Assembly: GCF_005222785.1 (NCBI RefSeq)
Contig: NZ_STGH01000002.1
Location: 62,001-126,000 of the forward strand
Direction: 5' to 3'
From: Rhodobacter sp. SY28-1
GTDB lineage: Bacteria; Pseudomonadota; Alphaproteobacteria; Rhodobacterales; Rhodobacteraceae
Length of the DNA stretch: 64,000 bases
Shown: one piece after another, positions 1 to 8,974 of the stretch
How the letters are laid out: every line of letters starts with the position of its first letter
How positions within the stretch are numbered: the stretch's first letter is position 1
The notes under the pieces: generated by a model
Database searches by the model: none
Seen by the model: the letters and a program-made list of their open reading frames with translations, nothing else
Told to the model about the DNA's origin: nothing
Made by a program: the position numbers and the translations under genes

Positions 1-571
1 CGACCCGCTGATCGAGGCCGCACGGATGACCGAACTGACCCAGGCCCGCATCCCCGGCTTCGGCAAGAAGCTCTTCACCTTCCTCGAACCCCTGTTCAAG
101 GGCGCGACCGAGGAACGCCTGCGCCTCATCAAGGCCGCCTGTCTTCTCCACGACACAACCTGGCGCGCCCACCCCGACTACCGGGCCGAGGCCTGCTTCG
201 ACAACGCCACCCGCGCGAACCTCGGCGGCCTCGACCACCCCGGCCGGGTCTTCCTCGGCCTCGCCCTTCTCCACCGCTACAAGAACAGCCGCGCCGGCAG
301 CCGGATGGAACCGCTGTTCCGCCTCCTCTCCGAGACGGACATCCAGGAGGCCGAAGCCCTGGGCAAGGCCATGCGCTTCGGCGCCATGTTCTCGATCGGC
401 GACCCGTCCAAGGCGGGCGAGCTGCGCTGGAACCCGAAAAAGCGCCAGCTGACCCTCTCCCTCACCGACGACGGTGTCGGTCTCTTTGGCGAGGTCGCCC
501 AGGCCCGCTTTGCCGCTCTGGCTCTCGCCCTGAAAGCCCAGACCAAGGTCACGCTGAAGGCGGAAGAGTGA
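1..571 (+). CDS. ppx: Exopolyphosphatase (Ppx/GppA family), C-terminal part, cut by window edge
   Basis: The reading frame is already open at the window edge (first full codon at base 2), so only the C-terminal ~190 residues are present. They match the helical HD-like C-terminal region of Ppx/GppA phosphatases: a run resembling EAARMTELTQARIPGFGKKL, then LIKAACLLHDTTWRAHPDYR, with the HD pair in LLHDTTWRAHPDY typical of this family. The family hydrolyses inorganic polyphosphate or ppGpp-related pentaphosphate in the cytoplasm; the N-terminal actin-like catalytic domain must lie upstream of the window. The stop codon overlaps the start of the next gene, so the two are probably co-transcribed. 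Family assignment is good; Ppx versus GppA cannot be decided from this part. Confidence 0.8.
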   Translation, partial: DPLIEAARMTELTQARIPGFGKKLFTFLEPLFKGATEERLRLIKAACLLHDTTWRAHPDYRAEACFDNATRANLGGLDHPGRVFLGLALLHRYKNSRAGSRMEPLFRLLSETDIQEAEALGKAMRFGAMFSIGDPSKAGELRWNPKKRQLTLSLTDDGVGLFGEVAQARFAALALALKAQTKVTLKAEE

Positions 572-1182
572 TGCTGCACCTGGATCACCTCGCCATATCC
601 GCCGCCACGCTCGAGGACGGCGCGAATTGGGTCGAAACCGCCCTTGGCGTGCCCCTCGCAGGCGGCGGCAAGCACCCGCACATGGGCACCCACAACCGGC
701 TGCTCAGCCTTGGTGACCTCTACCTTGAAGTCATCGCCATCGACCCCGCCGCCCCAAAGCCCGCCCATCCTCGCTGGTTCGACCTCGACCATTTCCGCGG
801 CCCCCCGCGCCTGACGAACTGGATCTGCCGCACAGATGACCTCGACGCCGCCCTCGCCGCCGCGCCCCCCGGCACCGGCACCGCGACCGACCTCTCGCGC
901 GGCGACTACCGCTGGCGCTTCGCCGTGCCCGCCTCGGGCTGCCTCCCCTTCGACGACTGCCACCCCGCCCTCATCCAGTGGCAGGGCGAGCTTCACCCCG
1001 CGAAATCGCTCCGCGACCACGGCATCCGCCTGACCCGGCTGGAGATCACCCACCCCGAAGCCCCAACCCTGCGCTCCGCGCTCAAGGGCCTGACCGATCC
1101 CCGCGTCCAAATCCAGCTTGGCCCCTACCGCGGCTTCCGCGCCACATTCGACACCCCGCACGGCCCCCGCGTCCTGACATGA
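571..1182 (+). CDS. VOC-superfamily protein (glyoxalase-like domain)
   Basis: A 203-residue protein beginning MLHLDHLAISAATLEDGANW, the usual opening strand and helix of vicinal-oxygen-chelate domains, followed by TRP- and Gly-rich strands (THNRLLSLGDLYLEVIAID). The first His and the LYLEVI glutamate are plausible metal ligands. The length suits the glyoxalase-like two-module type (PF13468-like). The ATG at 571 is chosen because it overlaps the upstream TGA by one base (TGATG); an in-frame GTG lies one codon earlier. The substrate is unknown. The 3' end overlaps the next gene by four bases (ATGA), so it sits in a tight operon with the ppx-like gene and the acetyltransferase. Confidence 0.75.
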   Translation: MLHLDHLAISAATLEDGANWVETALGVPLAGGGKHPHMGTHNRLLSLGDLYLEVIAIDPAAPKPAHPRWFDLDHFRGPPRLTNWICRTDDLDAALAAAPPGTGTATDLSRGDYRWRFAVPASGCLPFDDCHPALIQWQGELHPAKSLRDHGIRLTRLEITHPEAPTLRSALKGLTDPRVQIQLGPYRGFRATFDTPHGPRVLT

Positions 1183-1664
1183 TCCGCCCCGCCCGCGCCG
1201 CCGACGCCCCCGCCCTCGCGGCGCTGCTGAACCACTGGATCCTGCACACCGCCGTCACCTTCAACCCAGTCCCGAAGACCACGGCCGACATCCTTGCCAT
1301 GATCGCCGACAAGGACGCTGCCGAGCACGCCTTCCTGGTGGCCGAGGACGCAGGCACCGTGATCGGCCAGGCCAGCTATGGCCAGTTCCGCGGCGGCGCA
1401 GGGTACAGGACCTGCATGGAACACTCGATCTCCCTTCTCCCCGGCACGCCCAGCCGCGGCCTCGGACGCGCCCTCCTTACCGCTGTCGAGGACCACGCCC
1501 GCGCCACAGGTGCCCACCAGATGATCGCCGGCGTCTCGGGGGAAAACCCCGATGGCCAGGCCTTCCATGCCCGCATGGGTTATGCCCACATCGCCACCGT
1601 CCCGCAGGCGGGCTACAAGTTCGGGCGCTTCATCGACCTTGTGCTGATGCAGAAGTTCCTCTGA
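1179..1664 (+). CDS. GNAT N-acetyltransferase, phosphinothricin acetyltransferase-like
   Basis: A 161-residue single GNAT domain. The N-terminus MIRPARAADAPALAALLNHW is the typical strand-1/helix-1 start; the acetyl-CoA loop is SRGLGRALLTAVEDHARATG, and the C-terminal block ENPDGQAFHARMGY then GYKFGRFIDLVLMQ is characteristic of the Pat/Bar and YncA-like branch that acetylates methionine derivatives or phosphinothricin-like amines. The ATG at 1179 overlaps the upstream TGA (ATGA), fixing the start; a longer in-frame extension upstream lies inside the previous gene and is rejected. The true substrate cannot be told from sequence. Confidence 0.85.
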   Translation: MIRPARAADAPALAALLNHWILHTAVTFNPVPKTTADILAMIADKDAAEHAFLVAEDAGTVIGQASYGQFRGGAGYRTCMEHSISLLPGTPSRGLGRALLTAVEDHARATGAHQMIAGVSGENPDGQAFHARMGYAHIATVPQAGYKFGRFIDLVLMQKFL

Positions 1665-1695
1665 CATCCGCCGCCGCCCCCGCTATTCTCCCCCC

Positions 1696-2409
1696 ATGTC
1701 AATCTGGACCCGCATAACCGAGGCCCTCGCCGCCCTTGTTCAGGGCGAGCCCCTTTCGGTGGTCTTCGATCGCCTGCGCGCTGACCCCGCGCCCGAACAA
1801 TCCATCGGCTTCACCATCGCCGTCCTTGCCCTTGGCGCCAAGATGGCCAAGGCCGATGGCACCGTGACTCGCGACGAAGTCACCGCCTTCCGCCGCATCT
1901 TCACCTTTCCGCCCGGCGAGGAAGAACACGCCGCCCGCGTCTACAACCTCGCCCGCCAGGACGTCGCGGGCTTCGACGCCTACGCCCGCAAGATCGCCCG
2001 CCTGTTCAACCCCGACGGCCACAAGATCTGTGCCGACGACCACCATGTCCTGGTCGACATTCTTGAGGCGCTGTTCCAGATCGCCATCGCCGACGGCACC
2101 TACCACCCCGGCGAAGACGCCTTCCTGACCCATGTCGCGCAGGAATTCGGCCTCGACGACCGTTGTTTCACCATCGTCCGCTCCCGCCTTGTCGAGGGCG
2201 CGCCCCGCGACCCCTATGATGTCCTCGGCCTGCCGCGCGACGCCACGAAGGACGCTGCCCGCAAGGCGTGGAAGGACCTGGTCCGCGACACCCACCCCGA
2301 CGTCCTCCAGTCCCGCGGCGTCCCGCCCGAGGCGATGAAGCTTGCCGAACGTCGCCTGCAGCTCATCAACGAAGCCTGGCGCGAAATCAGCGCCAAGGAA
2401 GCCGCATGA
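1696..2409 (+). CDS. TerB/DjlA-type co-chaperone with C-terminal J domain
   Basis: A 237-residue protein with an N-terminal TerB-like helical domain (about residues 30-155; acidic pairs such as AKADGTVTRDEV and IADGTYHPGED recur as in TerB) and a C-terminal J domain (about 172-235) starting DPYDVLGLPRDATKDAARKA and carrying the essential HPD tripeptide in RDTHPDVLQ. This order matches DjlA, but there is no N-terminal membrane segment, so a soluble protein that stimulates DnaK ATPase is the likely role. It follows the acetyltransferase after 31 bases, and its stop overlaps the start of the next gene (ATGA). Confidence 0.85.
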   Translation: MSIWTRITEALAALVQGEPLSVVFDRLRADPAPEQSIGFTIAVLALGAKMAKADGTVTRDEVTAFRRIFTFPPGEEEHAARVYNLARQDVAGFDAYARKIARLFNPDGHKICADDHHVLVDILEALFQIAIADGTYHPGEDAFLTHVAQEFGLDDRCFTIVRSRLVEGAPRDPYDVLGLPRDATKDAARKAWKDLVRDTHPDVLQSRGVPPEAMKLAERRLQLINEAWREISAKEAA

Positions 2410-3464
2410 GCGAAAGCCGCAAGGGCCTCCGCCTCGCCACCTACAATGTCGAATGGTTCAACGCGCTGTTCGATGACGCGGGAAGGATGCTTGAAGACCA
2501 TGAATCCTCGACCCGCTACAAGATCACACGCGGCGAACAGCTTGCCGCCCTCGCCATCGTCTTCACCGCGCTCGATGCCGACGGCATCACCATCATCGAA
2601 GCCCCCGACACCAACGGCCGCCGCTCGACAGTGAAAGCGCTGGAAACCTTCGCCCGGGCGGCAGGCCTGCGTGCCCGAAAGGCGATCATCGGCTATTCTT
2701 CGGAAACCGAACAGGAAATCGCCTTCCTCTACGACCCCGACCGACTGACCGCGCGCCACGACCCGAAAGGCCATCCGGCCACCAGCCACGGCTCCCACGA
2801 CGCCCCGCGCTTCGACACCACCTTCCGCTACGACCTCGACGCCGACAACATCTCGGAATCCATCCGCTTCTCGAAACCACCTCTCGAACTGGCGCTGACC
2901 ACCTCGGGCGGCACGAAGCTCCGCCTCATCGGGGTCCACGCCAAATCGAAGAATCCGCACGGCGCCATCGGCCGCGAGGCGCAGATCCGCCTCTCCATCG
3001 AAAACCGCCGCAAGCAGCTGGCCCAATGCCTCTGGATCAGGCAGCGCGTTGACTCCCACCTTGTGGCAAAGGACAGCCTTCTGGTGATGGGCGATTTCAA
3101 CGACGGCCCCGGCATCGACGAGTTCGAGAAACTCTTCGGCCATTCCGGGGTCGAGATCGTGCTTGGCACCGACGTGGACCCCGCCACCCGCCTGACCGAC
3201 CCCCACGCCACCATGGCGCTGCAATCGCTCGTCAGCCTAGCCCCCACCTCGGCCCGGTTCTACCTCGCCCCGAAAAAGCGCTACTTCGAGGCGCTCCTCG
3301 ATTTCATCATGGTCTCGCCCGATCTTGCCGCCAGTGGACCCGACTGGCGCATCTGGCATCCGTTCAACGACCCCCGGATCATGGACATCCCCGAACTGCG
3401 CGAGGCGCTGCTGCAGGCCTCCGACCATTTCCCGGTTACCATTGACCTGCCAGATGTGATTTGA
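2406..3464 (+). CDS. Endonuclease/exonuclease/phosphatase family protein
   Basis: A 352-residue EEP-fold hydrolase. Family motifs are present in order: LRLATYNVEWFN (Asn of the first motif), the metal-binding acidic residue in the ITIIEAPD strand, RLIGVHAKSKNP, LLVMGDFNDGPG (catalytic Asp/Asn) and the terminal ASDHFPVTID (Asp-His). All expected catalytic residues appear intact. No signal peptide is seen, so it is probably cytoplasmic; nucleic acid or phosphoester substrates are both possible. The start ATG overlaps the stop of the DnaJ-like gene by four bases; longer upstream starts would run inside that gene. Confidence 0.85.
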   Translation: MSESRKGLRLATYNVEWFNALFDDAGRMLEDHESSTRYKITRGEQLAALAIVFTALDADGITIIEAPDTNGRRSTVKALETFARAAGLRARKAIIGYSSETEQEIAFLYDPDRLTARHDPKGHPATSHGSHDAPRFDTTFRYDLDADNISESIRFSKPPLELALTTSGGTKLRLIGVHAKSKNPHGAIGREAQIRLSIENRRKQLAQCLWIRQRVDSHLVAKDSLLVMGDFNDGPGIDEFEKLFGHSGVEIVLGTDVDPATRLTDPHATMALQSLVSLAPTSARFYLAPKKRYFEALLDFIMVSPDLAASGPDWRIWHPFNDPRIMDIPELREALLQASDHFPVTIDLPDVI

Positions 3465-3495
3465 AAACCGCCGTCCGCGTCCCCATATTCCCGTC

Positions 3496-3885
3496 ATGAG
3501 ACTCGCCCTCGCCCTCTGCCTCCTTGCCGCTCCGGCATTCGCCGAAGACCAGCCGGTCACGCCGAAAGCCGATGACGAAGGCTTCAGCCTGATGGAAGAA
3601 GGCATGAAGCTGGTTATGCGCGGGATGATGCAGGAAATGCAGCCCGCGCTTGACGAGATGGGCAAGGCGCTGGAAGAGGCGGGCCCCGCCCTCGAAGGCC
3701 TCGGCGCAGAACTCGGTCCCAAGCTGCGTCAGCTGATCGCGCTGATCGACGACATCAAGAACTACGACGCGCCGGTCATGCTGCCGAACGGCGACATCCT
3801 GATCCGCCGCAACGCGCCGCTCGTGCCGAAGATGGCCCCGCAAGCCGACCCCCAGCCCGGCCCGAACGGCGAGATCGACCTCTGA
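3496..3885 (+). CDS. Small exported protein of unknown function
   Basis: A 129-residue protein with a clear cleavable signal peptide (MRLALALCLLAAPAFA, cut expected after AFA). The mature part is a Met- and Glu-rich amphipathic helix (about residues 30-95: MEEGMKLVMRGMMQEMQPAL and following), followed by a short beta segment NGDILIRRNAP and a Pro-rich tail. Proteins of this shape occur in Rhodobacteraceae with misleading automatic names; I see no ATPase or other enzymatic motif. A periplasmic location is inferred. It is the last gene of the plus-strand run and converges on mcm. Confidence 0.7.
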   Translation: MRLALALCLLAAPAFAEDQPVTPKADDEGFSLMEEGMKLVMRGMMQEMQPALDEMGKALEEAGPALEGLGAELGPKLRQLIALIDDIKNYDAPVMLPNGDILIRRNAPLVPKMAPQADPQPGPNGEIDL

Positions 3886-3951
3886 TCGCCTGACCGCGTC
3901 AGGTCCTGCACTCTGCCCAATTACCTCCGCCAGAGGCACCTTCTCCGCCCG

Positions 3952-4013
3952 CTCCTCGTTCGACTTCGTCTCCTCGTCGCCAAACCGGCGAGGAGTGACG
4001 AAGTCATCGACGA
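3952..4013. repeat. Dispersed convergent-junction palindrome, copy 1
   Basis: An imperfect inverted repeat: left arm CTCCTCGTTCGACTTCGTC, right arm containing GAGGAG and GACGAAGTC then CGACGA, with a short A-rich centre. The same arms recur at 16316, 35802 and 44244, always between two genes that face each other; here it lies between the exported-protein gene and mcm. It could act as a bidirectional terminator or be a REP-like element. Unlike the other copies it is about 100 bases from the facing stop codon. Confidence 0.7.
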
Positions 4014-4094
4014 TCCGCAACGGGGCGCGGACGTCAAGTTACCAAACCGTAAACACCCACAGCCAACCTCTTGAAATTGCTTCCGGCCCGCAAC

Positions 4095-4111
4095 CTGTCC
4101 TGCGTGGACAG
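4095..4111 (-). terminator. Compact stop-codon hairpin after mcm
   Basis: On the minus strand CTGTCC, loop ACGCA, GGACAG starts one base after the mcm TAG. No T-run follows, so termination strength is doubtful. It is one of four near-identical hairpins in the window, the others being after topA, ade and ychF. Confidence 0.55.
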
Positions 4112-4112
4112 C

Positions 4113-6239
4113 CTACCCCCGCGCCGCGCGGATCAGATCCAGGATCTCCTTCGCCGCCGCCGGAATATTGGTCCCCGGCCCGAAGATCGCCTTCACCCCG
4201 GCCCCTTTCAGGAAATCATAGTCCTGCTGCGGAATGACCCCCCCGCAGATGACCAGAATATCCCCCGCCCCGCGCGCTTTCAGCACCTCGATCAGCTTCG
4301 GAGCCAGCGTCTTGTGCCCCGCCGCCTGCGACGAAATCCCGATCACATGCACATCATTGTCGATCGCATCCTGCGCCGCCTCTTCCGGGGTCTGGAACAG
4401 CGGCCCCACATCCACATCGAACCCGATGTCGGCGAAGGCCGTGGCGATCACCTTCGCCCCCCGGTCATGCCCGTCCTGCCCCATCTTCACCACCAGCATC
4501 CGCGGCCTGCGACCCTCAGCCTCGGCAAAAGCCTCCACGTCCCTCTGGATCGCCTCGAACCCCGCGTCGCCCTCATAGGCCGCGCCGTAAACCCCCGCGA
4601 GGGTCTTCACCTCGGCCCGATGCCGCCCGAATACCTTTTCCATGGCGTCCGAAATCTCCCCGACCGAGGCCCGAGCCCGAGCCGCCTCCACCGCCGCTTC
4701 CAGAAGGTTGCCACCTTCCCCAGCCCGCCGCGTCAGTTCCGCCAGCGCCGCCTGGCACCGCACCTCATCGCGGCCAGCCCGCACCGAAGCCAACCGCGCG
4801 ACCTGCGCTTCCCGCACCGCCCCGTTGTCGATGTCGCGGATGTCGATCGGGTCTTCCTTGTCCTTGCGGTACTTGTTGACCCCGACGATCACCTCGTCGC
4901 CCCGGTCGATCATCGCCTGCCGCCGCGCCGCCGACTCCTCAATCCGCAGCTTCGGCATGCCACTGGCCACAGCCTTGGTCATGCCCCCCATCGCCTCGAC
5001 TTCCTCGATCAGCTTCCAGGCCTCCTCGGCCAGCTGGTTCGTCAGGCTCTCGACATAGTAGGACCCGGCGAGGGGATCGACGACATGCGTGATCCCCGTC
5101 TCCTCCTGCAAGACCAGCTGAGTATTCCGGGCAATCCGCGCCGCGAACTCGGTCGGCAGGGCAATCGCCTCGTCCAGCGCGTTGGTGTGCAAGGACTGTG
5201 TGCCGCCCAACACCGCCGCCATCGCCTCATAAGCCGTGCGGATCACGTTATTGTAAGGGTCCTGCTCCTGCAGGCTGACCCCAGACGTCTGGCAATGCGT
5301 CCGCAGCATCAGCGACGACGCCTTCTTCGCCCCGAACCCATCCATGATCCGGTGCCAGAGCATCCGCGCGGCGCGGAGCTTCGCGACCTCCATGAAGAAG
5401 TTCATCCCGATCGCAAAGAAGAACGACAACCGCCCGGCGAAGTCATCCACGTCCATCCCGCGCGCCATCGCGGCCTGAACGTACTCCTTGCCGTCGGCCA
5501 GCGTGAACGCCAGCTCCTGCACCAGGTTCGCGCCCGCCTCCTGCATGTGGTAGCCGGAAATCGAGATCGAATTGAACTTCGGCATCTCGGCGGACGTGTA
5601 TTCGATGATGTCCGCGATGATCCGCATCGAAGGTTCGGGCGGATAGATGTAGGTGTTCCGCACCATGAATTCCTTCAGGATGTCGTTCTGGATCGTCCCC
5701 GACAGGTCCGCCCGCGACACGCCCTGCTCTTCCCCCGCCACGATGAAGTTCGCCAGGATCGGGATCACCGCCCCGTTCATCGTCATGGAAACGCTGATCT
5801 TTTCCAGGGGGATGCCGTCGAAGAGCACCTTCATGTCCTCGACGGAATCAATCGCCACCCCTGCCTTGCCCACATCCCCCACCACGCGTGGGTGATCCGA
5901 GTCGTACCCCCGGTGCGTCGCCAGGTCGAAGGCGACCGACACGCCCTGCTGCCCGCCCGCCAGGGCCTTGCGATAGAACGCATTCGACTCCTCGGCCGTC
6001 GAGAACCCTGCATACTGCCGGATCGTCCAGGGCCGCCCGGCATACATCGTCGCCCTGACCCCCCGCGTGAACGGAGCCACCCCGGGCAATTCGCCCATCT
6101 GCGGCAGGCCCTCCACGTCCACCGCCGTATACAGCGGCTTGACCGTGATCCCTTCCAGCGTCTGCCAATTCAGGCTCGAAGGGTCCCTACCCTTCAACTC
6201 TTTCGAGGCCAACGCCTCCCACTGCTTCAGGTCCGCCAT
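4113..6239 (-). CDS. mcm: Methylmalonyl-CoA mutase
   Basis: A 708-residue single-chain, adenosylcobalamin-dependent mutase that interconverts (R)-methylmalonyl-CoA and succinyl-CoA, the last step of propionyl-CoA assimilation. The N-terminal TIM barrel is recognised by [20 protein letters not shown] and by [12 protein letters not shown]; the C-terminal B12-binding domain has the lower axial-ligand motif DGHDRG (in [18 protein letters not shown]) and [11 protein letters not shown]. The start at 6239 ([10 protein letters not shown]) is preceded by GGAGAG at good spacing; a 15-codon longer frame exists but is poorly supported. The length is normal for the homodimeric type. The downstream mate pccA lies on the same strand, separated by a divergent DUF4174 gene, so mcm needs its own promoter in 6240-6304. 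Confidence 0.97.
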   Translation of the reverse strand: MADLKQWEALASKELKGRDPSSLNWQTLEGITVKPLYTAVDVEGLPQMGELPGVAPFTRGVRATMYAGRPWTIRQYAGFSTAEESNAFYRKALAGGQQGVSVAFDLATHRGYDSDHPRVVGDVGKAGVAIDSVEDMKVLFDGIPLEKISVSMTMNGAVIPILANFIVAGEEQGVSRADLSGTIQNDILKEFMVRNTYIYPPEPSMRIIADIIEYTSAEMPKFNSISISGYHMQEAGANLVQELAFTLADGKEYVQAAMARGMDVDDFAGRLSFFFAIGMNFFMEVAKLRAARMLWHRIMDGFGAKKASSLMLRTHCQTSGVSLQEQDPYNNVIRTAYEAMAAVLGGTQSLHTNALDEAIALPTEFAARIARNTQLVLQEETGITHVVDPLAGSYYVESLTNQLAEEAWKLIEEVEAMGGMTKAVASGMPKLRIEESAARRQAMIDRGDEVIVGVNKYRKDKEDPIDIRDIDNGAVREAQVARLASVRAGRDEVRCQAALAELTRRAGEGGNLLEAAVEAARARASVGEISDAMEKVFGRHRAEVKTLAGVYGAAYEGDAGFEAIQRDVEAFAEAEGRRPRMLVVKMGQDGHDRGAKVIATAFADIGFDVDVGPLFQTPEEAAQDAIDNDVHVIGISSQAAGHKTLAPKLIEVLKARGAGDILVICGGVIPQQDYDFLKGAGVKAIFGPGTNIPAAAKEILDLIRAARG

Positions 6240-6304
6240 CACGCTCTCCAATCCGCGCCGTTCTGACGCTTGGGCTTTTGACAATTGGCCCCTATATCAG
6301 GACC

Positions 6305-6775
6305 ATGAAAGCCGTCGCCCGTCGTCCGTTCCTTGCCGTCATGGCCCTTGCCATCCCGGCGCTGTCCTTGACCGCGTGGGCCGATGAGGCCCCCGAAGCC
6401 GTTGTCGCTTTTGCTCCCGTCCCGGCGTCAGAGGTGGTCGAGGCCGATCTCCTCTTCCTCCGCCGCCCGGTCATCGTCTTCGCCGACTCTCCCGCCGACC
6501 CCGCCTTCGTCCGCCAGATGGAGCTTCTGACCCGCTACTACCCCCAGTTCGAAACCCGCGACGTGATCCTCATCACGGACACCGACCCCGCGAACCCCAG
6601 TGCCTTGCGCAAGAAACTGCGGCCCCGGGGCTTTTCACTGGTGCTGATGGACAAGGACTGGAAGCCTATGATCCGCAAGCCCCTGCCCTGGGAGGGGCGC
6701 GAGATCATCAATTCCATCGACAAGATGCCGATCGCGCGCACCGAGGCGTTGGAGCGGAATCCGGCCGGGCGGTAA
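6305..6775 (+). CDS. DUF4174 exported protein
   Basis: A 156-residue protein with a signal peptide (basic KAVARRPF then a hydrophobic core ending LTAWA). The mature domain LFLRRPVIVFADSPADPAFV, FETRDVILITDTDP and LRPRGFSLVLMDKDW matches DUF4174, a thioredoxin-like fold without the CxxC pair (no cysteine pair is seen). A periplasmic location is inferred; the function is unknown. Start 6305 is chosen because the signal peptide begins there. It is divergent from mcm with only 65 bases between the two start codons, and converges on pccA. Confidence 0.75.
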   Translation: MKAVARRPFLAVMALAIPALSLTAWADEAPEAVVAFAPVPASEVVEADLLFLRRPVIVFADSPADPAFVRQMELLTRYYPQFETRDVILITDTDPANPSALRKKLRPRGFSLVLMDKDWKPMIRKPLPWEGREIINSIDKMPIARTEALERNPAGR

Positions 6776-6776
6776 C

Positions 6777-6843
6777 CCGGAGTTTTTGAAAACTCCGGAC
6801 CGGAGCCTTCAACGGCTCCGACACGATTTCTTTGAAGAAATCG
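6777..6843. terminator. Triple tandem hairpin between DUF4174 gene and pccA
   Basis: Three consecutive, perfectly paired stem-loops fill most of the 91-base convergent gap: CCGGAGTTTT/AAAACTCCGG (6777-6798), CGGAGCC/GGCTCCG (6801-6820) and CGATTTCTT/AAGAAATCG (6824-6843). Each is self-contained. The T-runs are inside the stems rather than after them, so this is not a textbook terminator, but the position after both stop codons suggests bidirectional termination or 3'-end protection. Confidence 0.6.
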
Positions 6844-6866
6844 ATCCCGGCCCGACCTTTGCGCCA

Positions 6867-8870
6867 TCATTCGAACTCCATGATAACGTCGTCGACCTTC
6901 AGGCTCGACCCCGCGCTGGCCTTGATCTTCTTGACCACGCCCTTCCGCTCGGCCTTGAGGATGTTCTCCATCTTCATAGCCTCGACGGTCGCCAGAGCCT
7001 GACCCTCCTGCACCTCGTCACCCTCTGAGACAGCGATCTTCACCACCAGGCCCGGCATCGGGCACAGAAGGTATTTCGACGTATCCGGCGGGGCCTTCTC
7101 CAGCATCAATCCGGCCAGCGCCTTCTGGCGTGGGCTTTGCACATGGACCTTCAGATCCGCCCCGCGTAGCCGCATCCGGAAGCCCATCGGGATCTTCGCG
7201 GTCTTGATGACCAAGGGCTCACCGCCCACGGACAGGCGAGCGAGCGGCTGGCCAGGGGTCCAATCGCTTTCCACCCGCAGGTCAGTGCCATCCTCAAAGA
7301 CAACGGTAGAGCCGTGATGGTCGGCCTTGATGGTCACCGGCCAGCTTTCCCCTTGCAGCGTCACCACCCAGTCATCGCCGACCCGACGGGTATGGTTGTC
7401 CATCGTCCCGGAAATCCGCGTCCGCCGGATTTCGGCGACCCGGTTCATTGCCGCCGCCGCCGCCGCCACCCGGCGCAGAAGGCTGGAGTCCAACTTCGCG
7501 CCGGCAAACCCGCCCTCATATTCCTCGGCGATGAAGGCCGTCGTGATGTTCCCGCTGGCAAAGCGCGGATGGTCCATCACGGCGGAACAGAACGGCAGGT
7601 TGTGCCCGATCCCCTCCACCTCGAACGTGTCCAGCGCCAGCCGCATTTCCTCGATGGCATCGGCGCGGGTCGGCCCCCAGGTGCACAGCTTGGCGATCAT
7701 CGGGTCGTAGAACATGCTGATCTCGCCGCCCTCGTAAACGCCGGTATCGTTGCGCACGACCCCACCGCGTTCAGTCTTGCCCTCGACCGGGGGCCGGTAG
7801 CGAGTCAGCCGCCCGATGGAGGGGAGGAAGTTCCGGTACGGGTCCTCGGCATAAAGCCGGCTTTCCATGGCCCAGCCGTTGATTTTCAGGTCAGACTGCT
7901 TGAACGGCAGCGGCTGACCATCGGCCACGCGGATCATCTGCTCCACCAGATCGACCCCGGTAATCAGCTCCGTCACCGGATGCTCGACCTGCAAACGCGT
8001 ATTCATTTCAAGGAAATAGAAGTTGCGGTTGCCATCGACGATGAACTCCACCGTCCCGGCACTGGTATAACCCACGGCCTTCGCCAAAGCGCAGGCCTGC
8101 TCGCCCATCGCCTTCCGCGTCGCCTCGTCCAGAAAGGGCGACGGCGCCTCCTCAATGACCTTCTGGTTCCGGCGCTGGATCGAACACTCGCGTTCTTGCA
8201 GGTAGACGCAGTTGCCATGCTTGTCGGCCAGCACCTGAATTTCGATGTGGCGCGGCTGGGTCACGAACTTCTCGATGAAGATCCGGTCATCGCCAAACGA
8301 AGCCGCCGCCTCGTTCTTCGACGACTGAAAGCCCTCCCGCGCCTCGGCGTCGTTCCAGGCGATACGCATCCCTTTGCCGCCGCCGCCCGCGCTGGCCTTG
8401 ATCATTACCGGATAGCCGATCTGGGCGCTGATCTTCACCGCCTCGTCGGCATCGGCGATCAGACCCATGTAGCCGGGGACCGTGCTGACACCCGCCTCCT
8501 GCGCGATCTTCTTCGAGGTGATCTTGTCCCCCATCGCCTCGATCGCAGGCGAAGGCGGACCGATGAACACCACCCCCGCCGCCTCCAGCGCCGCGGCGAA
8601 GTTGCGGTTCTCGGACAGGAAGCCATAGCCCGGATGCACCGCTTGCGCGCCCGTCGCCTTGATCGCGGCCATGATCTTGTCGATCACGATGTAGGACTGC
8701 GCGGCGGGGGGCGGCCCGATATGCACCGCCTCGTCCGCCATCTGCACATGCAGCGCATTGCGGTCGGCGTCGGAATAGACCGCCACCGTCTTGATCCCCA
8801 TCTTGCGCGCGGTCTTGATGACGCGGCAGGCGATCTCGCCCCGGTTGGCGATCAGGATCTTGTCAAACAT
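6867..8870 (-). CDS. pccA: Propionyl-CoA carboxylase, biotin carboxylase/BCCP (alpha) subunit
   Basis: A 667-residue protein. The N-terminal biotin carboxylase domain starts MFDKILIANRGEIACRVIKT; the ATP-grasp loop KASAGGGGKGMRIAW and the catalytic block RLQVEHPVTE are intact. The C-terminal biotinyl domain carries the biotin-accepting lysine in VEAMKMENIL, about 35 residues from the end. It carboxylates its own biotin with ATP and bicarbonate; with PccB it makes methylmalonyl-CoA from propionyl-CoA. Length and domain order fit PccA rather than acetyl-CoA or pyruvate carboxylase. The start at 8870 is set by the conserved FDKILIANRGE. The gene follows a terminator at 8893-8927, so its promoter must lie very close to the ATG or there is readthrough. 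Confidence 0.96.
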   Translation of the reverse strand: MFDKILIANRGEIACRVIKTARKMGIKTVAVYSDADRNALHVQMADEAVHIGPPPAAQSYIVIDKIMAAIKATGAQAVHPGYGFLSENRNFAAALEAAGVVFIGPPSPAIEAMGDKITSKKIAQEAGVSTVPGYMGLIADADEAVKISAQIGYPVMIKASAGGGGKGMRIAWNDAEAREGFQSSKNEAAASFGDDRIFIEKFVTQPRHIEIQVLADKHGNCVYLQERECSIQRRNQKVIEEAPSPFLDEATRKAMGEQACALAKAVGYTSAGTVEFIVDGNRNFYFLEMNTRLQVEHPVTELITGVDLVEQMIRVADGQPLPFKQSDLKINGWAMESRLYAEDPYRNFLPSIGRLTRYRPPVEGKTERGGVVRNDTGVYEGGEISMFYDPMIAKLCTWGPTRADAIEEMRLALDTFEVEGIGHNLPFCSAVMDHPRFASGNITTAFIAEEYEGGFAGAKLDSSLLRRVAAAAAAMNRVAEIRRTRISGTMDNHTRRVGDDWVVTLQGESWPVTIKADHHGSTVVFEDGTDLRVESDWTPGQPLARLSVGGEPLVIKTAKIPMGFRMRLRGADLKVHVQSPRQKALAGLMLEKAPPDTSKYLLCPMPGLVVKIAVSEGDEVQEGQALATVEAMKMENILKAERKGVVKKIKASAGSSLKVDDVIMEFE

Positions 8871-8892
8871 CGGCTCCCCCCAGCGGAAATGC

Positions 8893-8927
8893 AAAAGGAC
8901 CACCCGGGCGGTCGGCCCGGATGGTCC
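8893..8927 (-). terminator. Intrinsic terminator upstream of pccA
   Basis: On the minus strand GGACCA(T)CCGGGC, loop, GCCCGGGTGGTCC is followed directly by TTTT (AAAA at 8893-8896 on the plus strand). It is a strong GC stem with a T-run, placed about 50 bases after the stop of the small lipoprotein gene and 23 bases before the pccA start. It separates that gene from pccA. Confidence 0.8.
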
Positions 8928-8974
8928 TTGTGGTCGGTATGATCCGCCCGAAGGCGGCCCGTTCAGTCAGTCGT

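Noticed and set aside
571-1182. The VOC protein as methylmalonyl-CoA epimerase, given the nearby mcm and pcc genes
   Set aside because: Length and motifs fit the larger glyoxalase-like type rather than the ~135-residue epimerase; it is also in a different operon.
4071-6266. A 731-codon plus-strand open frame opposite mcm, and similar long frames opposite pccA, pccB, topA, hisD and lldD
   Set aside because: They mirror well-recognised genes, are extremely Arg/Pro/His-rich and match no family; open antisense frames are expected at this GC content.
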